46,578 nucleotides of DNA, taken from Streptomyces spiralis. Its GTDB lineage: Bacteria > Actinomycetota > Actinomycetes > Streptomycetales > Streptomycetaceae. This document shows positions 7,244 to 15,596 of this stretch, one piece after another; the stretch's first letter is position 1, and each line of letters opens with the position of its first letter. The stretch is taken from NCBI RefSeq assembly GCF_014654675.1, contig NZ_BNBC01000059.1, forward strand, positions 10,113 to 56,690, in the 5' to 3' direction. Both the position numbers and the translations under genes were made by a program. The notes under the pieces are model-generated. The model was not told the DNA's origin, did no database searches, and was given only the letters and a program-made list of their open reading frames with translations.

Positions 7244-7261
7244 TGGTAACAGCTGTTACCA
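7244..7261. promoter_or_regulatory. 18-bp perfect palindrome at the toxin-antitoxin promoter
   Basis: TGGTAACAGCTGTTACCA is fully self-complementary. It sits just upstream of the antitoxin ATG (7236), where RHH antitoxins normally bind to repress their own operon. The promoter must overlap it, and the transcript leader would be very short. Confidence 0.7.
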
Positions 7262-7304
7262 GATCTGCCCAGGCCCGGGGCGTCTGGTGGCGAGCAGGGC
7301 GCGG

Positions 7305-8264
7305 TCAGGCGCCGCTAGGTGTCATTGCCGGGCGCTCTCCGTCCTTTTTCGTCGTTCTTGCTGTGGTGGTGCGGTGGGTGCGTTCGATGGCCTGGCCCCA
7401 GTAGGTTCCGGCGATCATGAGCATGGCGCCGAGGGTGGCCCAGAGGGTGAGCCGTTCACCGCCGAGGCTGATCCCGAAGGCGACGGCCCAGATCGGTTCG
7501 GTGCCCAGCAGAAGGCTGGCCCGGCTGGCGGAGGTGCGCTGCACGGCCCAGGTCTGGGCAAGGAAGGCGAACACGCTGCAGAACAGGGCGAGATAGACCA
7601 GTTGAGTCCAGGTGGTGGCACTGCTGTGGGCCAGGTCGGGCAGGCGGGTGAGGGCCGGTGTCAAGAACAGGGCTGAGCCGACGACGGTCTGTACGGTCGT
7701 CAGGTTGAGCGGGTCCAGGGGGCGGCCGACGGTGAGCCGTCCGACGAGCGCGACGTGTCCGGCCCGGACGACTGCGGCGGCGAGTACCAGCGCATCTCCG
7801 AGTCGTGGTGCGTGCAGTCCGGTGCTGGAGGTGAGCAGCCCGACGGCCAGGACACACAGACCGGCGGCCAGGGAGAACGTCGAGGGCAGCCTGCGGCTGC
7901 CGGTGCGGTCCAGCAGCGGTGTCAGCACAATGGTCAGGCTGATGATCAGTCCGGCGTTCGCGGCGCTGGTATGCGCCACCCCGTAGGTCTCCAGCACGAG
8001 CACGGCCGCCTGTGTGACTCCCAGCAGCAGCCCGGCGCGGAGCTCTTCGCGGGTGCAGCGGCGCGTTCGGCGGGAGGCGACCAGGGCGCCGCAGGCGAGC
8101 GCGGAGATCGCGTACCGGACGAACAACACCGTCATGACCGGGAGCGCGACGGTGGCCGTCTTGGCCGAGAGATAGCTGGATCCCCAGACCAGGGCGACCA
8201 GGACAAGTACCGCATCGGTACGGCGGGCAACAGGCATGGCGCCAACGCTGTCACCCTGGAACAT
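7305..8264 (-). CDS. EamA/DMT-family transporter
   Basis: About 319 residues with ten hydrophobic segments in two EamA halves. The first half opens VLVLVALVWGSSYLSAKTA; the second contains VYLALFCSVFAFLAQTWAVQRTSASRASLLLGTEPIW. These are export-type drug/metabolite transporters of the inner membrane. ATG 8264 has no Shine-Dalgarno and could be leaderless; ATG 8237 (MPVARRTDAV) is a shorter alternative. Divergent from the LysR gene, 54 bp away, which probably controls it. The C-terminus is a charged tail (TTKKDGERP). Confidence 0.88.
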   Translation of the reverse strand: MFQGDSVGAMPVARRTDAVLVLVALVWGSSYLSAKTATVALPVMTVLFVRYAISALACGALVASRRTRRCTREELRAGLLLGVTQAAVLVLETYGVAHTSAANAGLIISLTIVLTPLLDRTGSRRLPSTFSLAAGLCVLAVGLLTSSTGLHAPRLGDALVLAAAVVRAGHVALVGRLTVGRPLDPLNLTTVQTVVGSALFLTPALTRLPDLAHSSATTWTQLVYLALFCSVFAFLAQTWAVQRTSASRASLLLGTEPIWAVAFGISLGGERLTLWATLGAMLMIAGTYWGQAIERTHRTTTARTTKKDGERPAMTPSGA

Positions 8265-8318
8265 TGAAGGCTATGACCAACTTCTAAAACAAAGATGTAG
8301 CAGCTCTACACTGTCGGC

Positions 8319-9224
8319 ATGGATGAACGGCAGCTGCGGATCCTGCGTGAGCTGGGAGATCTGGGCAGTGTCAGCGCGGTCGCCGAGGCTCTGCACGTGA
8401 CGCCGTCCGCGATTTCGCAGCAGCTGCGGTTGCTGCAGCGCTCGCTACCCGTCCCGCTCACCGAGCGTGCGGGGCGTCGGGTGGTGTTGACCGACGCCGG
8501 GCAAGCCCTGGCCGCGGCGGCCATCGAGGTGGAGAGCGCCCTGGCCCGGGCACGTCACACCGTCACCGACTTCGCCAAGCAGCCCGACGGCGACGTATCG
8601 GTGGCTGCGTTCCACAGTGCGGCCTCCGCGTTCTTTCCGGTCCTGCTGCGCAGGCTCGCCGGCCAGGGTCGCCCCCGCCTGACCCTTGGCGACGAAGACG
8701 TCGCCCAGGACCGTTTCCCCGCACTCACGCGTGACTACGATCTCGTGCTCGCTCACCGCCTCGACCATGGTCCGCCCTGGCCGCGCACCGTGGCCTCCAC
8801 CACGCTCCTGCACGAGCCCCTCGACATCGCCCTGCCGGCCGGCCACCCACTGGCCTCCAAACCGTTGCTCACACCGCAGGACGTGGCAGACCAGCCGTGG
8901 ATCACCGTTCACGACGGCTTCCCGCTGATGGCCACCATCGAGGCCATCGCCAGCGTCGCCAACCGCCGGCTCGACATCGTCCACCGCATCAACGAATTCG
9001 CGGTGGTCGCCGAGGCCGTAGCCGCCGGCGGCGGCCTGGCGTTGATGCCGCGCTGGACCGCCCGTGCGCACCCCGACGTGGTCCTCAGGCCGCTGAGCGG
9101 AGTGCACGCCCGTCGCCACATCGACGTTCTCCACCGACCCGAGCGCACTGCCCGGAACGCCGTCCGAACAGTCCTTGCCGAGTTGCACCGCGCCGCCGCA
9201 GAGATCCGGGGGCGAGACGCCTGA
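8319..9224 (+). CDS. LysR family transcriptional regulator
   Basis: 301 residues. N-terminal winged HTH (ILRELGDLGSVSAVAEALHVTPSAISQQLRLLQ, about residues 7-40) and a C-terminal substrate-binding domain with the PAGHPLASKPLLTPQDVADQPWI signature. No Shine-Dalgarno precedes the ATG. TACACT at 8307-8312 ends 6 bases before it, so a leaderless transcript is likely. Divergent from the EamA transporter, the usual LysR-target arrangement. Confidence 0.9.
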   Translation: MDERQLRILRELGDLGSVSAVAEALHVTPSAISQQLRLLQRSLPVPLTERAGRRVVLTDAGQALAAAAIEVESALARARHTVTDFAKQPDGDVSVAAFHSAASAFFPVLLRRLAGQGRPRLTLGDEDVAQDRFPALTRDYDLVLAHRLDHGPPWPRTVASTTLLHEPLDIALPAGHPLASKPLLTPQDVADQPWITVHDGFPLMATIEAIASVANRRLDIVHRINEFAVVAEAVAAGGGLALMPRWTARAHPDVVLRPLSGVHARRHIDVLHRPERTARNAVRTVLAELHRAAAEIRGRDA

Positions 9225-9560
9225 GCGCTCCTGCCACCGACCGCGGGTGAAGCTCCGCAGCGCATTCTGAAATGGCCAGTGGGAGGCCGACACTCCCAGC
9301 AGGGAGGAAGGCGGTCCTGGAGTCTACGCAGGTGGCAAGGGCAGTCTGGGCTCATGCGACACGGCCGGTACGTCACATCCCAGGCTCTCGGCTCCGGGGA
9401 GCAGCCCGGAGTCGGTGCCCTTGACCCTGCGCAGAGCCGGGTCTGCGTGACGACTGGTCCACCGCGTCGAGGAACTCGATGCGCACCCTGTGGCCGATCC
9501 GGCAGCGCCGCTTTGGCCCTCATGACCGGCGGCCGACGAAGAAGAGGACCACATCGCACC
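9225..9560. other. Intergenic region, nothing certain
   Basis: 336 bases between the LysR and VOC genes. A short 6-bp hairpin (tgggag 9280-9285 with ctccca 9293-9298) may help end the LysR transcript. The VOC frame is open upstream of 9561, but the codons there have no homology and no ribosome-binding site. No promoter stands out. Confidence 0.4.
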
Positions 9561-9971
9561 ATGAGCACGTTCACCGGGATCGCCCACATAGCCGTCGTGG
9601 TACGCGACATGGCTGCCAGCGTGGACTGGTACGGGCGCGCGCTCGGATTCGAGCCCGTCGGCGAGGCGAGGCCCGGACCCGTCGAGGCGGGGCATCCCCG
9701 GCAGATCATGCATCACTCCGGCAGCGGACTCGTCCTGGCCGTGCACGAGCCGCTGCGTCGCAGCGACGACATGTTCGACCCGTCCCGTACCGGACTCGAT
9801 CATTTCTCGCTCGCCGTGTCCGGCCGTGCAGCTCTGGACGGTTGGGCCCGGCGCCTGGACGATCTCGGGGTGCCCCGTTCGCCGGTGCGGGATGCGGGCT
9901 ACGCGGAATTCATCTCCGTACCCGACCCCGACGGAATCGCCTGGGAGTTGTGGGCCATCAAGGAGCACTGA
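9561..9971 (+). CDS. VOC (glyoxalase/bleomycin resistance/dioxygenase) family protein
   Basis: 136 residues made of two beta-alpha-beta-beta-beta halves. Marks: HIAVVVRDMAASVDWYGRALGF at the start, DHFSLAVSGRAAL in the middle, and AEFISVPDPDGIAWELW at the end with the Glu metal-ligand position retained. His and Glu positions fit a metal-binding VOC enzyme; the substrate is unknown. The start codon is chosen by the family N-terminus; the upstream gaggac is about 15 bases away, so initiation may be weak. Confidence 0.85.
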   Translation: MSTFTGIAHIAVVVRDMAASVDWYGRALGFEPVGEARPGPVEAGHPRQIMHHSGSGLVLAVHEPLRRSDDMFDPSRTGLDHFSLAVSGRAALDGWARRLDDLGVPRSPVRDAGYAEFISVPDPDGIAWELWAIKEH

Positions 9972-10076
9972 GCGTGCCGAACCCGTGCCGGGTGCGCCTC
10001 GGCACGGACGGAGGGACCTGCCGTCGGCGGGGCTCGTCTCCCCTGGACCGGCACGCCTTCCAGGCTTCCGCAACGG

Positions 10077-10772
10077 TCACTTGAGGATCTCGAGCAGCCG
10101 GTCTGCGAGTACCCCGGCCGAGTGGGGGTTCTGTCCGGTGATGAGGTTGCGGTCCTCGACCATGTACGGCTCCCAGATCGGACCGCGACTGAAGTCGACG
10201 CCGACCTTCTCCTTGAGCTCGGTCTCCAGCAGCCACGGTGCCCTGGGGGCCAGGCCGACGGCCTCTTCCTCCTCGTCGGTGAAGCACGTGACCCGGTAGC
10301 CCTTGAACGGCGACTCGCCGTGGATCCTGGTGGCCAGCATCGAGGCGGGGGCGTGGCACACGATCGCAAGTGGCCTGCCCGAGGCGAGCTGCGCCGTCAG
10401 CAGTCGGCCGGCGTCGGCGTCGAACGCCAGGTCCGCCATCGGACCATGACCACCGGGCAGGTACACCGCGTCGTAGTCCTCCAGGCGGACGTCCGACAGC
10501 TTCAGCGGCCGCCGCATCACCTCGGCGGATCGGATGATGGCCTCCAGTTCGAGCGCTCCCTCCTCACCACCGGCCATGGAGGGACGCAGGCTCATCATGT
10601 CGACGTTGGGAATCACGCCGTCCGGTGTCGCGACCACGACCTCGTGGCCGGCTTCCGTGACCTTCTTGTACGGCATCGCGAATTCTTCGGCCCAGTAGCC
10701 CGTCGCATATCTGGTGCCGTCCTTCAGCACCCAGTACCTCGCCCCACTCACGATGAAGAGGACTCTCGCCAT
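10077..10772 (-). CDS. DJ-1/PfpI family protein (type 1 glutamine amidotransferase-like, Hsp31/glyoxalase III type)
   Basis: 231 residues. The nucleophile elbow AIVCHAP places Cys139 next to His140. TGYWAEEF (about 25-31) gives the conserved Glu that polarises the Cys in Hsp31/glyoxalase III members, and YLPGGHGPMADL forms the flavodoxin-like loop. These proteins detoxify methylglyoxal or act as chaperones or deglycases. ATG 10772 follows ggaggtg at 8 bases; the upstream GTG at 10781 is too close to that site. Divergent from the SDR gene. Confidence 0.9.
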   Translation of the reverse strand: MARVLFIVSGARYWVLKDGTRYATGYWAEEFAMPYKKVTEAGHEVVVATPDGVIPNVDMMSLRPSMAGGEEGALELEAIIRSAEVMRRPLKLSDVRLEDYDAVYLPGGHGPMADLAFDADAGRLLTAQLASGRPLAIVCHAPASMLATRIHGESPFKGYRVTCFTDEEEEAVGLAPRAPWLLETELKEKVGVDFSRGPIWEPYMVEDRNLITGQNPHSAGVLADRLLEILK

Positions 10773-10953
10773 GGCACACACCTCCTGGTCCCCTGACCGG
10801 TGAACCTATGGAGTTCGGCTCAGATTCATACGTGACCAGGCATTTGCCGAGCTTCTCCATTCCACGCCCGGCATCACGGTCCGGCAAGTCGGCAACGTTC
10901 CGCGTCCAGCCCGCCCTTTGACACTCGTGAACTGATCAATTAGGTTAGTAGAC

Positions 10954-10967
10954 GACCGGTCGGATAT
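10954..10967 (+). promoter_or_regulatory. GACCGGTC operator next to a -10-like hexamer upstream of the SDR gene
   Basis: GACCGGTC (10954-10961) is followed directly by ggatat (10962-10967), a plausible -10, with TTAGGT at 10940-10945 as a weak -35. The context agacgaccggtcg is nearly the same as at 1974-1985, suggesting the same TetR-type protein binds here. Confidence 0.45.
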
Positions 10968-11096
10968 GGGATCGGATACAGCCCGCGGCAGCGTCGGCTG
11001 CCCTGCGACAGGGCAGGCACACAGTGGAGCCGAGCGGACCGGAAACCGGATGGCCGACAGTCGTCACCACTACTGCCCGTTCCGCAGGAGACACTC

Positions 11097-11936
11097 ATGA
11101 GCAGGACGTTTCTCATCACCGGCGTCAGCAGCGGCCTGGGCCAGGCCTTCGCCCGGGAAGCACTGGCCGCCGGCAACCTCGTCGTCGGCACCGTCCGCAG
11201 TCCGGAGCAGGTCGAACTCTTCGAGGCGCTGGCCCCCGGGCGCGCCGTCGGCAGGCTGCTGGACGTGACCGACGATCGGGCAGTCGCGACGGTGTTCGAC
11301 GACGTCGAGCGGACCGTCGGCCCCGTCGACGTGCTGATCAGCAACGCCGGGTACGGCCTGGAGGGCACCGTCGAGGAGACCAGCATCGAGGACGCGCGTC
11401 GGCAGTTCGACGTCAACGTGTTCGGCAGCGTCGCCGTCATCAAGGCCGTCCTGCCCCACATGCGGCGGCGACGGGGCGGCCACATCTTCGTCGTGTCCTC
11501 CATGGCCGGGCTGACGGCGCTGCCCGGCGTCGCCTTCTACGGCGCGAGCAAGTTCGCCATGGAGGGGATCGCCGCCTCGCTGGCCCAGGAAGTCGCCGGT
11601 TTCGGCATCCACGTGACCTCGCTGGCCCTGGGCTCGTTCCGCACGGACTGGGCCGGCCGCTCGATGGTCCGCACCCCGCGCACCGTGGCGGACTACGACG
11701 AGGTGTTCGGCCCCATCCGGGCCGCCCGGCAGGCGAAGGACGGACGGCAGGCCGGCGACCCCGCGCGTGCCGCCAGGGCCGTGCTTCAGGTCCTCGACAG
11801 TGACAAGCCGCCCGTCCATCTCGTGCTCGGCAGCGACGCCGTGCGCCTGGTCGAGCAGGGACAGCGGCAACTCGCCGACGATCTGGCCGCTTGGTCCGAG
11901 CTGTCGGCCTCCACCGACTTCCGTACCGACGACTGA
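11097..11936 (+). CDS. Short-chain dehydrogenase/reductase (classical SDR)
   Basis: 279 residues. Cofactor motif TGVSSGLG at 8-15, SNAG at 82-85, catalytic Ser135, Tyr148 and Lys152 (YGASK). Thr-Val-Arg after the second strand suggests NADP preference (weak). AGGAGA lies 6 bases before ATG. 50 bp upstream of the Rv2466c-like gene, with which it probably forms an operon driven from the GACCGGTC-containing region. Reduces a small carbonyl compound; substrate unknown. Confidence 0.92.
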   Translation: MSRTFLITGVSSGLGQAFAREALAAGNLVVGTVRSPEQVELFEALAPGRAVGRLLDVTDDRAVATVFDDVERTVGPVDVLISNAGYGLEGTVEETSIEDARRQFDVNVFGSVAVIKAVLPHMRRRRGGHIFVVSSMAGLTALPGVAFYGASKFAMEGIAASLAQEVAGFGIHVTSLALGSFRTDWAGRSMVRTPRTVADYDEVFGPIRAARQAKDGRQAGDPARAARAVLQVLDSDKPPVHLVLGSDAVRLVEQGQRQLADDLAAWSELSASTDFRTDD

Positions 11937-11986
11937 TCACGCCCCGTGCCACCACGGCACCCGTAGCAACAGCAAGAGGAGTTCCG

Positions 11987-12640
11987 ATGGAGGCATCCGC
12001 CTCGCACACGTCCCCGATCCCCGTCGATTTCTTCGCCGACCCCGTGTGCCCGTGGACCTGGCTGACATCCCGCTGGATTCTCGAGGTCGCCGACAGGCGC
12101 CCCGTCAAGGTGTCCTGGCACGTCATGAGCCTGTCCATCCTGAACGAGAACCGGCTGGACGACCTGCCCGAGCGCATCCGTGTGCTGATGGGCGAGGCCT
12201 GGGCACCGGTACGCGTCCTGACCGCCGCCCGCCTCACCCACGGGCCCGAGGTGGTGGAACCCCTCTACACCGCCCTCGGTAGCCGCTACCACCTCCAGCA
12301 GCAGCCCAAGAACCGGGCCACGCTGGAAGCGGCTCTGCGGGATGCAGGACTGCCCGTGGACCTGGCTGCCGCCGGCGACACGGATCGCTACGACGAGGAA
12401 CTGCGAGCGTCCCACACCCGGGGCATCACCCTGGTCGGTCAGGACGTCGGCAGTCCGATCATCGCCGTCCCCGGCGCCGACGCGAGCAGCGACCCCATCG
12501 CCTTCTTCGGCCCCGTCGTCAACCCCGCCCCCAAGGGCGAGGACGCCGCCCGGCTCTGGGACGGCCTGATCACCGTCGCTTCCACGCCGAGCTTCTACGA
12601 GATCAAGCGGACGCGCACCGGCGGGCCGGACTTCGGCTGA
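11987..12640 (+). CDS. Mycothiol-dependent nitroreductase Rv2466c family protein (DsbA fold)
   Basis: 217 residues. The thioredoxin-like active site is DPVCPWTW with Cys21; the position of the second Cys is Thr24, so only a monothiol mechanism through mycothiol seems possible. TSRWILEV and HVMSLSILNE follow as in Mycobacterium Rv2466c-like proteins. Agaggag lies 5 bases before the chosen ATG; an in-frame extension upstream lacks homology. Mycothiol use supports an actinobacterial host. It probably shares a transcript with the SDR gene, hinting at reductive detoxification. Confidence 0.85.
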   Translation: MEASASHTSPIPVDFFADPVCPWTWLTSRWILEVADRRPVKVSWHVMSLSILNENRLDDLPERIRVLMGEAWAPVRVLTAARLTHGPEVVEPLYTALGSRYHLQQQPKNRATLEAALRDAGLPVDLAAAGDTDRYDEELRASHTRGITLVGQDVGSPIIAVPGADASSDPIAFFGPVVNPAPKGEDAARLWDGLITVASTPSFYEIKRTRTGGPDFG

Positions 12641-12838
12641 CGCACCAGGGCCCGGTCGATCGGCCCACGAACTCCGGGCGGCCCCGACCGGGCTCCGCTG
12701 GACCGCGCTGGACGGCAGCAATACGCAGTCCCGTCGGCGCCGCAACCCCTGCCGTCGCGGGTGAAACGGGCCGCGGCGGAGCCGGCGCGTGGCGCAGTAC
12801 ATGCTGAGTGGGGCCCAACAGGTCTCACGCCCCCTTCG

Positions 12839-13210
12839 TCATGCAGCGAGCGTGCACCAGGTGGCCGAGCCGTCTTCGCTCGTATCCCAATCCGTGGCCA
12901 AGGCATCGACGATGAGCAGGCCCCGGCCGCGTTCCTCCTCCGGCCCCGGGTGCCGCAGCTGCGGGTGGCCGTGGGTGTTGTCGTCCACCTCCAGGCGGAC
13001 GACGCCGTCGGCGACCGACAAGGACAGCGTGATGCGGTCGCTGCGTGTGTGCCGGACGGCGTTGCCGGCGATCTCGCTGACGAGGACCTCCATCGTGTCG
13101 GTGAGTGCGGCCAACCCCCACTCGGTCAGATGAGCTCGGCTCACGGCTCGCAGGTGCCGTACGCGCCAGGGCTCGGGGGTGATCGAGATGATGATGAAGG
13201 CTTGGCTCAT
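12839..13210 (-). CDS. ATP-binding protein, anti-sigma/HATPase (RsbW-like) family
   Basis: 123 residues with a GHKL ATPase fold: EVLVSEIAGNAVRH is the N-box (Asn for Mg-ATP), VDDNTHGHPQL corresponds to the G1 box and ERGRGLLIVDALATDW to the G2 box. Such small ATPases phosphorylate anti-sigma antagonists or bind sigma factors in Streptomyces. No sigma or antagonist gene is adjacent. The ribosome-binding site is weak (gagaagcgag). A GACCGGTC box lies about 90 bp upstream of the start. Confidence 0.85.
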   Translation of the reverse strand: MSQAFIIISITPEPWRVRHLRAVSRAHLTEWGLAALTDTMEVLVSEIAGNAVRHTRSDRITLSLSVADGVVRLEVDDNTHGHPQLRHPGPEEERGRGLLIVDALATDWDTSEDGSATWCTLAA

Positions 13211-13940
13211 GGCTCGCTTCTCGAGGCACTCGTCGGTTGGGCGATGGGTCGCCCCTTTGCGACTGGCCGTCCCCACGGCGAACCGTTGGTGACTCTAACC
13301 GACCGGTCGACTACAAGGGGGTAGGGGCGGCGTCCTAGCGAGCCGACTTCGGCGATGGAGATCCTCGCGGGCTCCGTACCCGCCTCCCTCGCCGCAGACG
13401 ACCGACCACCCCCACCGGCAACCGCTCAAGGCGCGCAAGATGGTGGCCGCGCCGCCGGACGCGGTCCCGTCCTGTCCGGGCTCACTTCCCGACGGGCTGG
13501 GCCGTGTCCGTTGCGCAGGAGGCCGTCTCCTCCTCGCGCGGTGGCCGGGCAGCCGCCGGAGGCGACGGCATGACGGTGCCGGGAAGGCGGACGCGGCGCA
13601 GTCGAGGCCGCTCGTCTCTGAACCGGGGGCGCTTCATCGCTTCTCCCAACGTCGCGTCGACATGTGATGCCCGCAGCGCTCGAGGCAACGACGGTGCGAC
13701 GGGGCGGGGCGGGGTGAATGATCACAAGAACTTCCGCCGCCGCCGACGCATTCCGGGACGGCCGGCAAAAGTGCTGTGAGGGGGGTCACTTCACAGGCGT
13801 CCACAGCCGTGCCGTTCTGATGGCGCGTCAATCCCGCGTCCCTCAAGGGGCGATCCACACGTCCCATCGCCTTCGCCCAGGCCGTCGCCGAGCCGACCGT
13901 GGATGGCGGCCACGCGGCGGCGGCCCGGGCCGGGCAGCGG
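13211..13940. other. 730-bp intergenic region without a convincing gene
   Basis: Contains one GACCGGTC palindrome (13301-13308), upstream of the ATPase gene. Several overlapping open frames exist on both strands, but none has family motifs together with a ribosome-binding site. A short inverted repeat (ctgtga 13774-13779 with tcacag 13791-13796) sits between it and the MFS gene end. I see no RNA gene. Confidence 0.4.
13301..13308. promoter_or_regulatory. GACCGGTC palindrome upstream of the ATPase gene
   Basis: Perfect 8-bp palindrome in the context ccgaccggtcgac, 90 bp upstream of the minus-strand start at 13210. No clear -10 or -35 pair was found around it. Candidate further target of the TetR at 2156-2728. 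Confidence 0.35.
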
Positions 13941-15233
13941 TCACTCGGCCGACCGAGCTTCGTCGGTGTCCATGGAGGCGAGCCGGTGTTCAGCGGTGGG
14001 TTGCGAGCGCCGGACCGGCTGACCCGGCGTGGGCAGATGGTGCGGGAACCCGAAGCGAAGGACGAAGGCGGCGAGCGCCGCGGCCAGGACGACGGCAGCG
14101 GCCAGGACGAGGGCCTGGTGGTAGCCGTGGTGGAGCAGGGGGGTGACGGCCAGTGGGCCCAGGATCTGGCCGACCGAGTATCCGGCCGTCAGAAGCGCCA
14201 CCGCGCGGGGGAACCGCAGGTGTGCGCCCGCTGCGAGGGCCAGCGTGCTCACGCCTATGAACGTGGCACCGAAGAGCGCCGCGGAGATCAGTGCGGCGGC
14301 GACCCCGCCGACCAGCGCGGGCAGGGCGATGCCCACGGCTTGCACGCCCAGTGCGGCCAGCAGGAGGTCCGGGCGGGACCAGCGGCGTCCCAGCGCCGCC
14401 CACAGCGCGGAGGAGGGGACGGCCGCCAGGCCCACCAGCACCCACGCACCGCTGCCGATCCAGCCGGGCGAGGTCTGCTCGATGGCCGCGACCAGGAATG
14501 TCCCGGCGATGATGTAGCCGACACCCTCCAGCGTGTAGGACGCGAACAGGGCACTGAACGAGCGATGGAGGCGCGGACCGGCCGGCCGCTCCGGTGCCGC
14601 GGACTCCGGAGCGGACGCGGGCTGCGGGGCGACCGGCTCGGGCCGCAGACCCCAGGCGACGAAGGTCAGCGCGGCGGCCAGGGCCGCGGAGGCCCACCAC
14701 GCGGTCTCCCAGTCGCCGGCCGTGCGCAGTACCAGGACGAGCACACCGGACAGGGCGATGCCGGCGCCGACACCACCGAACGCCCAGCCGGGCAGGTGGG
14801 CCGGGTGGTCTCGCAGGTGACTGAGCAGCGAGCTCACGGCGATCACGAAGATCAGCGCGCTGAAGATACCCGCGCCCAGCCGCAGGAGCACCCACACGGC
14901 GGTGGTGTGCGTCAGTGGCATCATCGCCAGAGAGGCGACCAGCGCCAGCAGGCAAGCGCGGAGTACGGCCGCGGAGCGCACCAGCGCCGGGAGCAGCGTT
15001 CCGGCGAGAGCGCCGATCAGGTACCCCACGTAATTGGCGGTGGCCAGGTTCGCTCCGGCGCCGGCCGACAGTCCGGCCTGGGCGTGCATCAGCGGGAGGA
15101 TCGGGGTGTAGACGAAGCGGCCGACGCCCATGCCGGTCGCCAGCGCGGCGGCGGCTTGGGCGACGTGGACCCACGGCGAAGGAGGCCGCCCTCCCGCGGC
15201 GTGCAGATGGCCTTGCGACGGTGTTGAGGTCAT
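13941..15233 (-). CDS. YbfB/YjiJ family MFS transporter
   Basis: 430 residues, about twelve hydrophobic segments. The family mark lies in the first helix: ALATGMGVGRFVYTPILPLM, followed by GLSAGAGANLATANYVGYLIGALAG. YbfB/YjiJ carriers are secondary transporters of unknown substrate. Gaggaac precedes ATG at the normal distance. The cytoplasmic loop between helices 6 and 7 is short and Pro/Ala-rich. Divergent from a TetR gene that may control it. Confidence 0.9.
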   Translation of the reverse strand: MTSTPSQGHLHAAGGRPPSPWVHVAQAAAALATGMGVGRFVYTPILPLMHAQAGLSAGAGANLATANYVGYLIGALAGTLLPALVRSAAVLRACLLALVASLAMMPLTHTTAVWVLLRLGAGIFSALIFVIAVSSLLSHLRDHPAHLPGWAFGGVGAGIALSGVLVLVLRTAGDWETAWWASAALAAALTFVAWGLRPEPVAPQPASAPESAAPERPAGPRLHRSFSALFASYTLEGVGYIIAGTFLVAAIEQTSPGWIGSGAWVLVGLAAVPSSALWAALGRRWSRPDLLLAALGVQAVGIALPALVGGVAAALISAALFGATFIGVSTLALAAGAHLRFPRAVALLTAGYSVGQILGPLAVTPLLHHGYHQALVLAAAVVLAAALAAFVLRFGFPHHLPTPGQPVRRSQPTAEHRLASMDTDEARSAE

Positions 15234-15570
15234 GTGATGTTCCTCGGCGGTCCTCGATACGTCAGTGACGGGGCAGGAGTTCGCGCGGTGGCCCGGCGCC
15301 GCTTCGCGGCGTCGCGGCAGTCATGTGACGCTCCGAGTCGCGCACCGGTCGTGGGTGGCGCTGCCTGTCGGGAGCCGTGCGCTTGCGTTCCTCCGCGCGG
15401 CGGCAAGATGGCCGAGGTCGGGTGCTGCCTCCGGGGTACCGGTCCGTCCGCTCACCATGCCCTCAGGGTGCGCCCGCGACCATGGCACGATCCAGGACCG
15501 GCATCCTCAATGCTGGGAGCCTCAGCCTCGTACGGAGAGAGGAAACGTCGGCAGCCGGCCTACTCTGTCA

Positions 15571-15596
15571 TAGTCGATCGGTCGTATACTCGTGGT
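15571..15596 (+). promoter_or_regulatory. Leaderless promoter and operator-like repeat of the second TetR gene
   Basis: A strong -10, TATACT (15585-15590), ends six bases before the ATG at 15597, so the mRNA is probably leaderless. tagtcgatcggtcgta overlaps the upstream edge of the -10 and contains GATCGGTC, one base off GACCGGTC. No good -35 is seen. Repression by the encoded TetR, or cross-talk with the first TetR, is possible. Confidence 0.5.

Noticed and set aside
12691..12783. ggctccgc / gcggagcc inverted repeat between the Rv2466c-like and ATPase genes
   Set aside because: The loop is about 77 bases, too long for a terminator hairpin; likely chance in high-GC DNA.
13211..13940. Possible genes in the 730-bp gap
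   Set aside because: Several overlapping frames, all without motifs or ribosome-binding sites; none preferred over the others.
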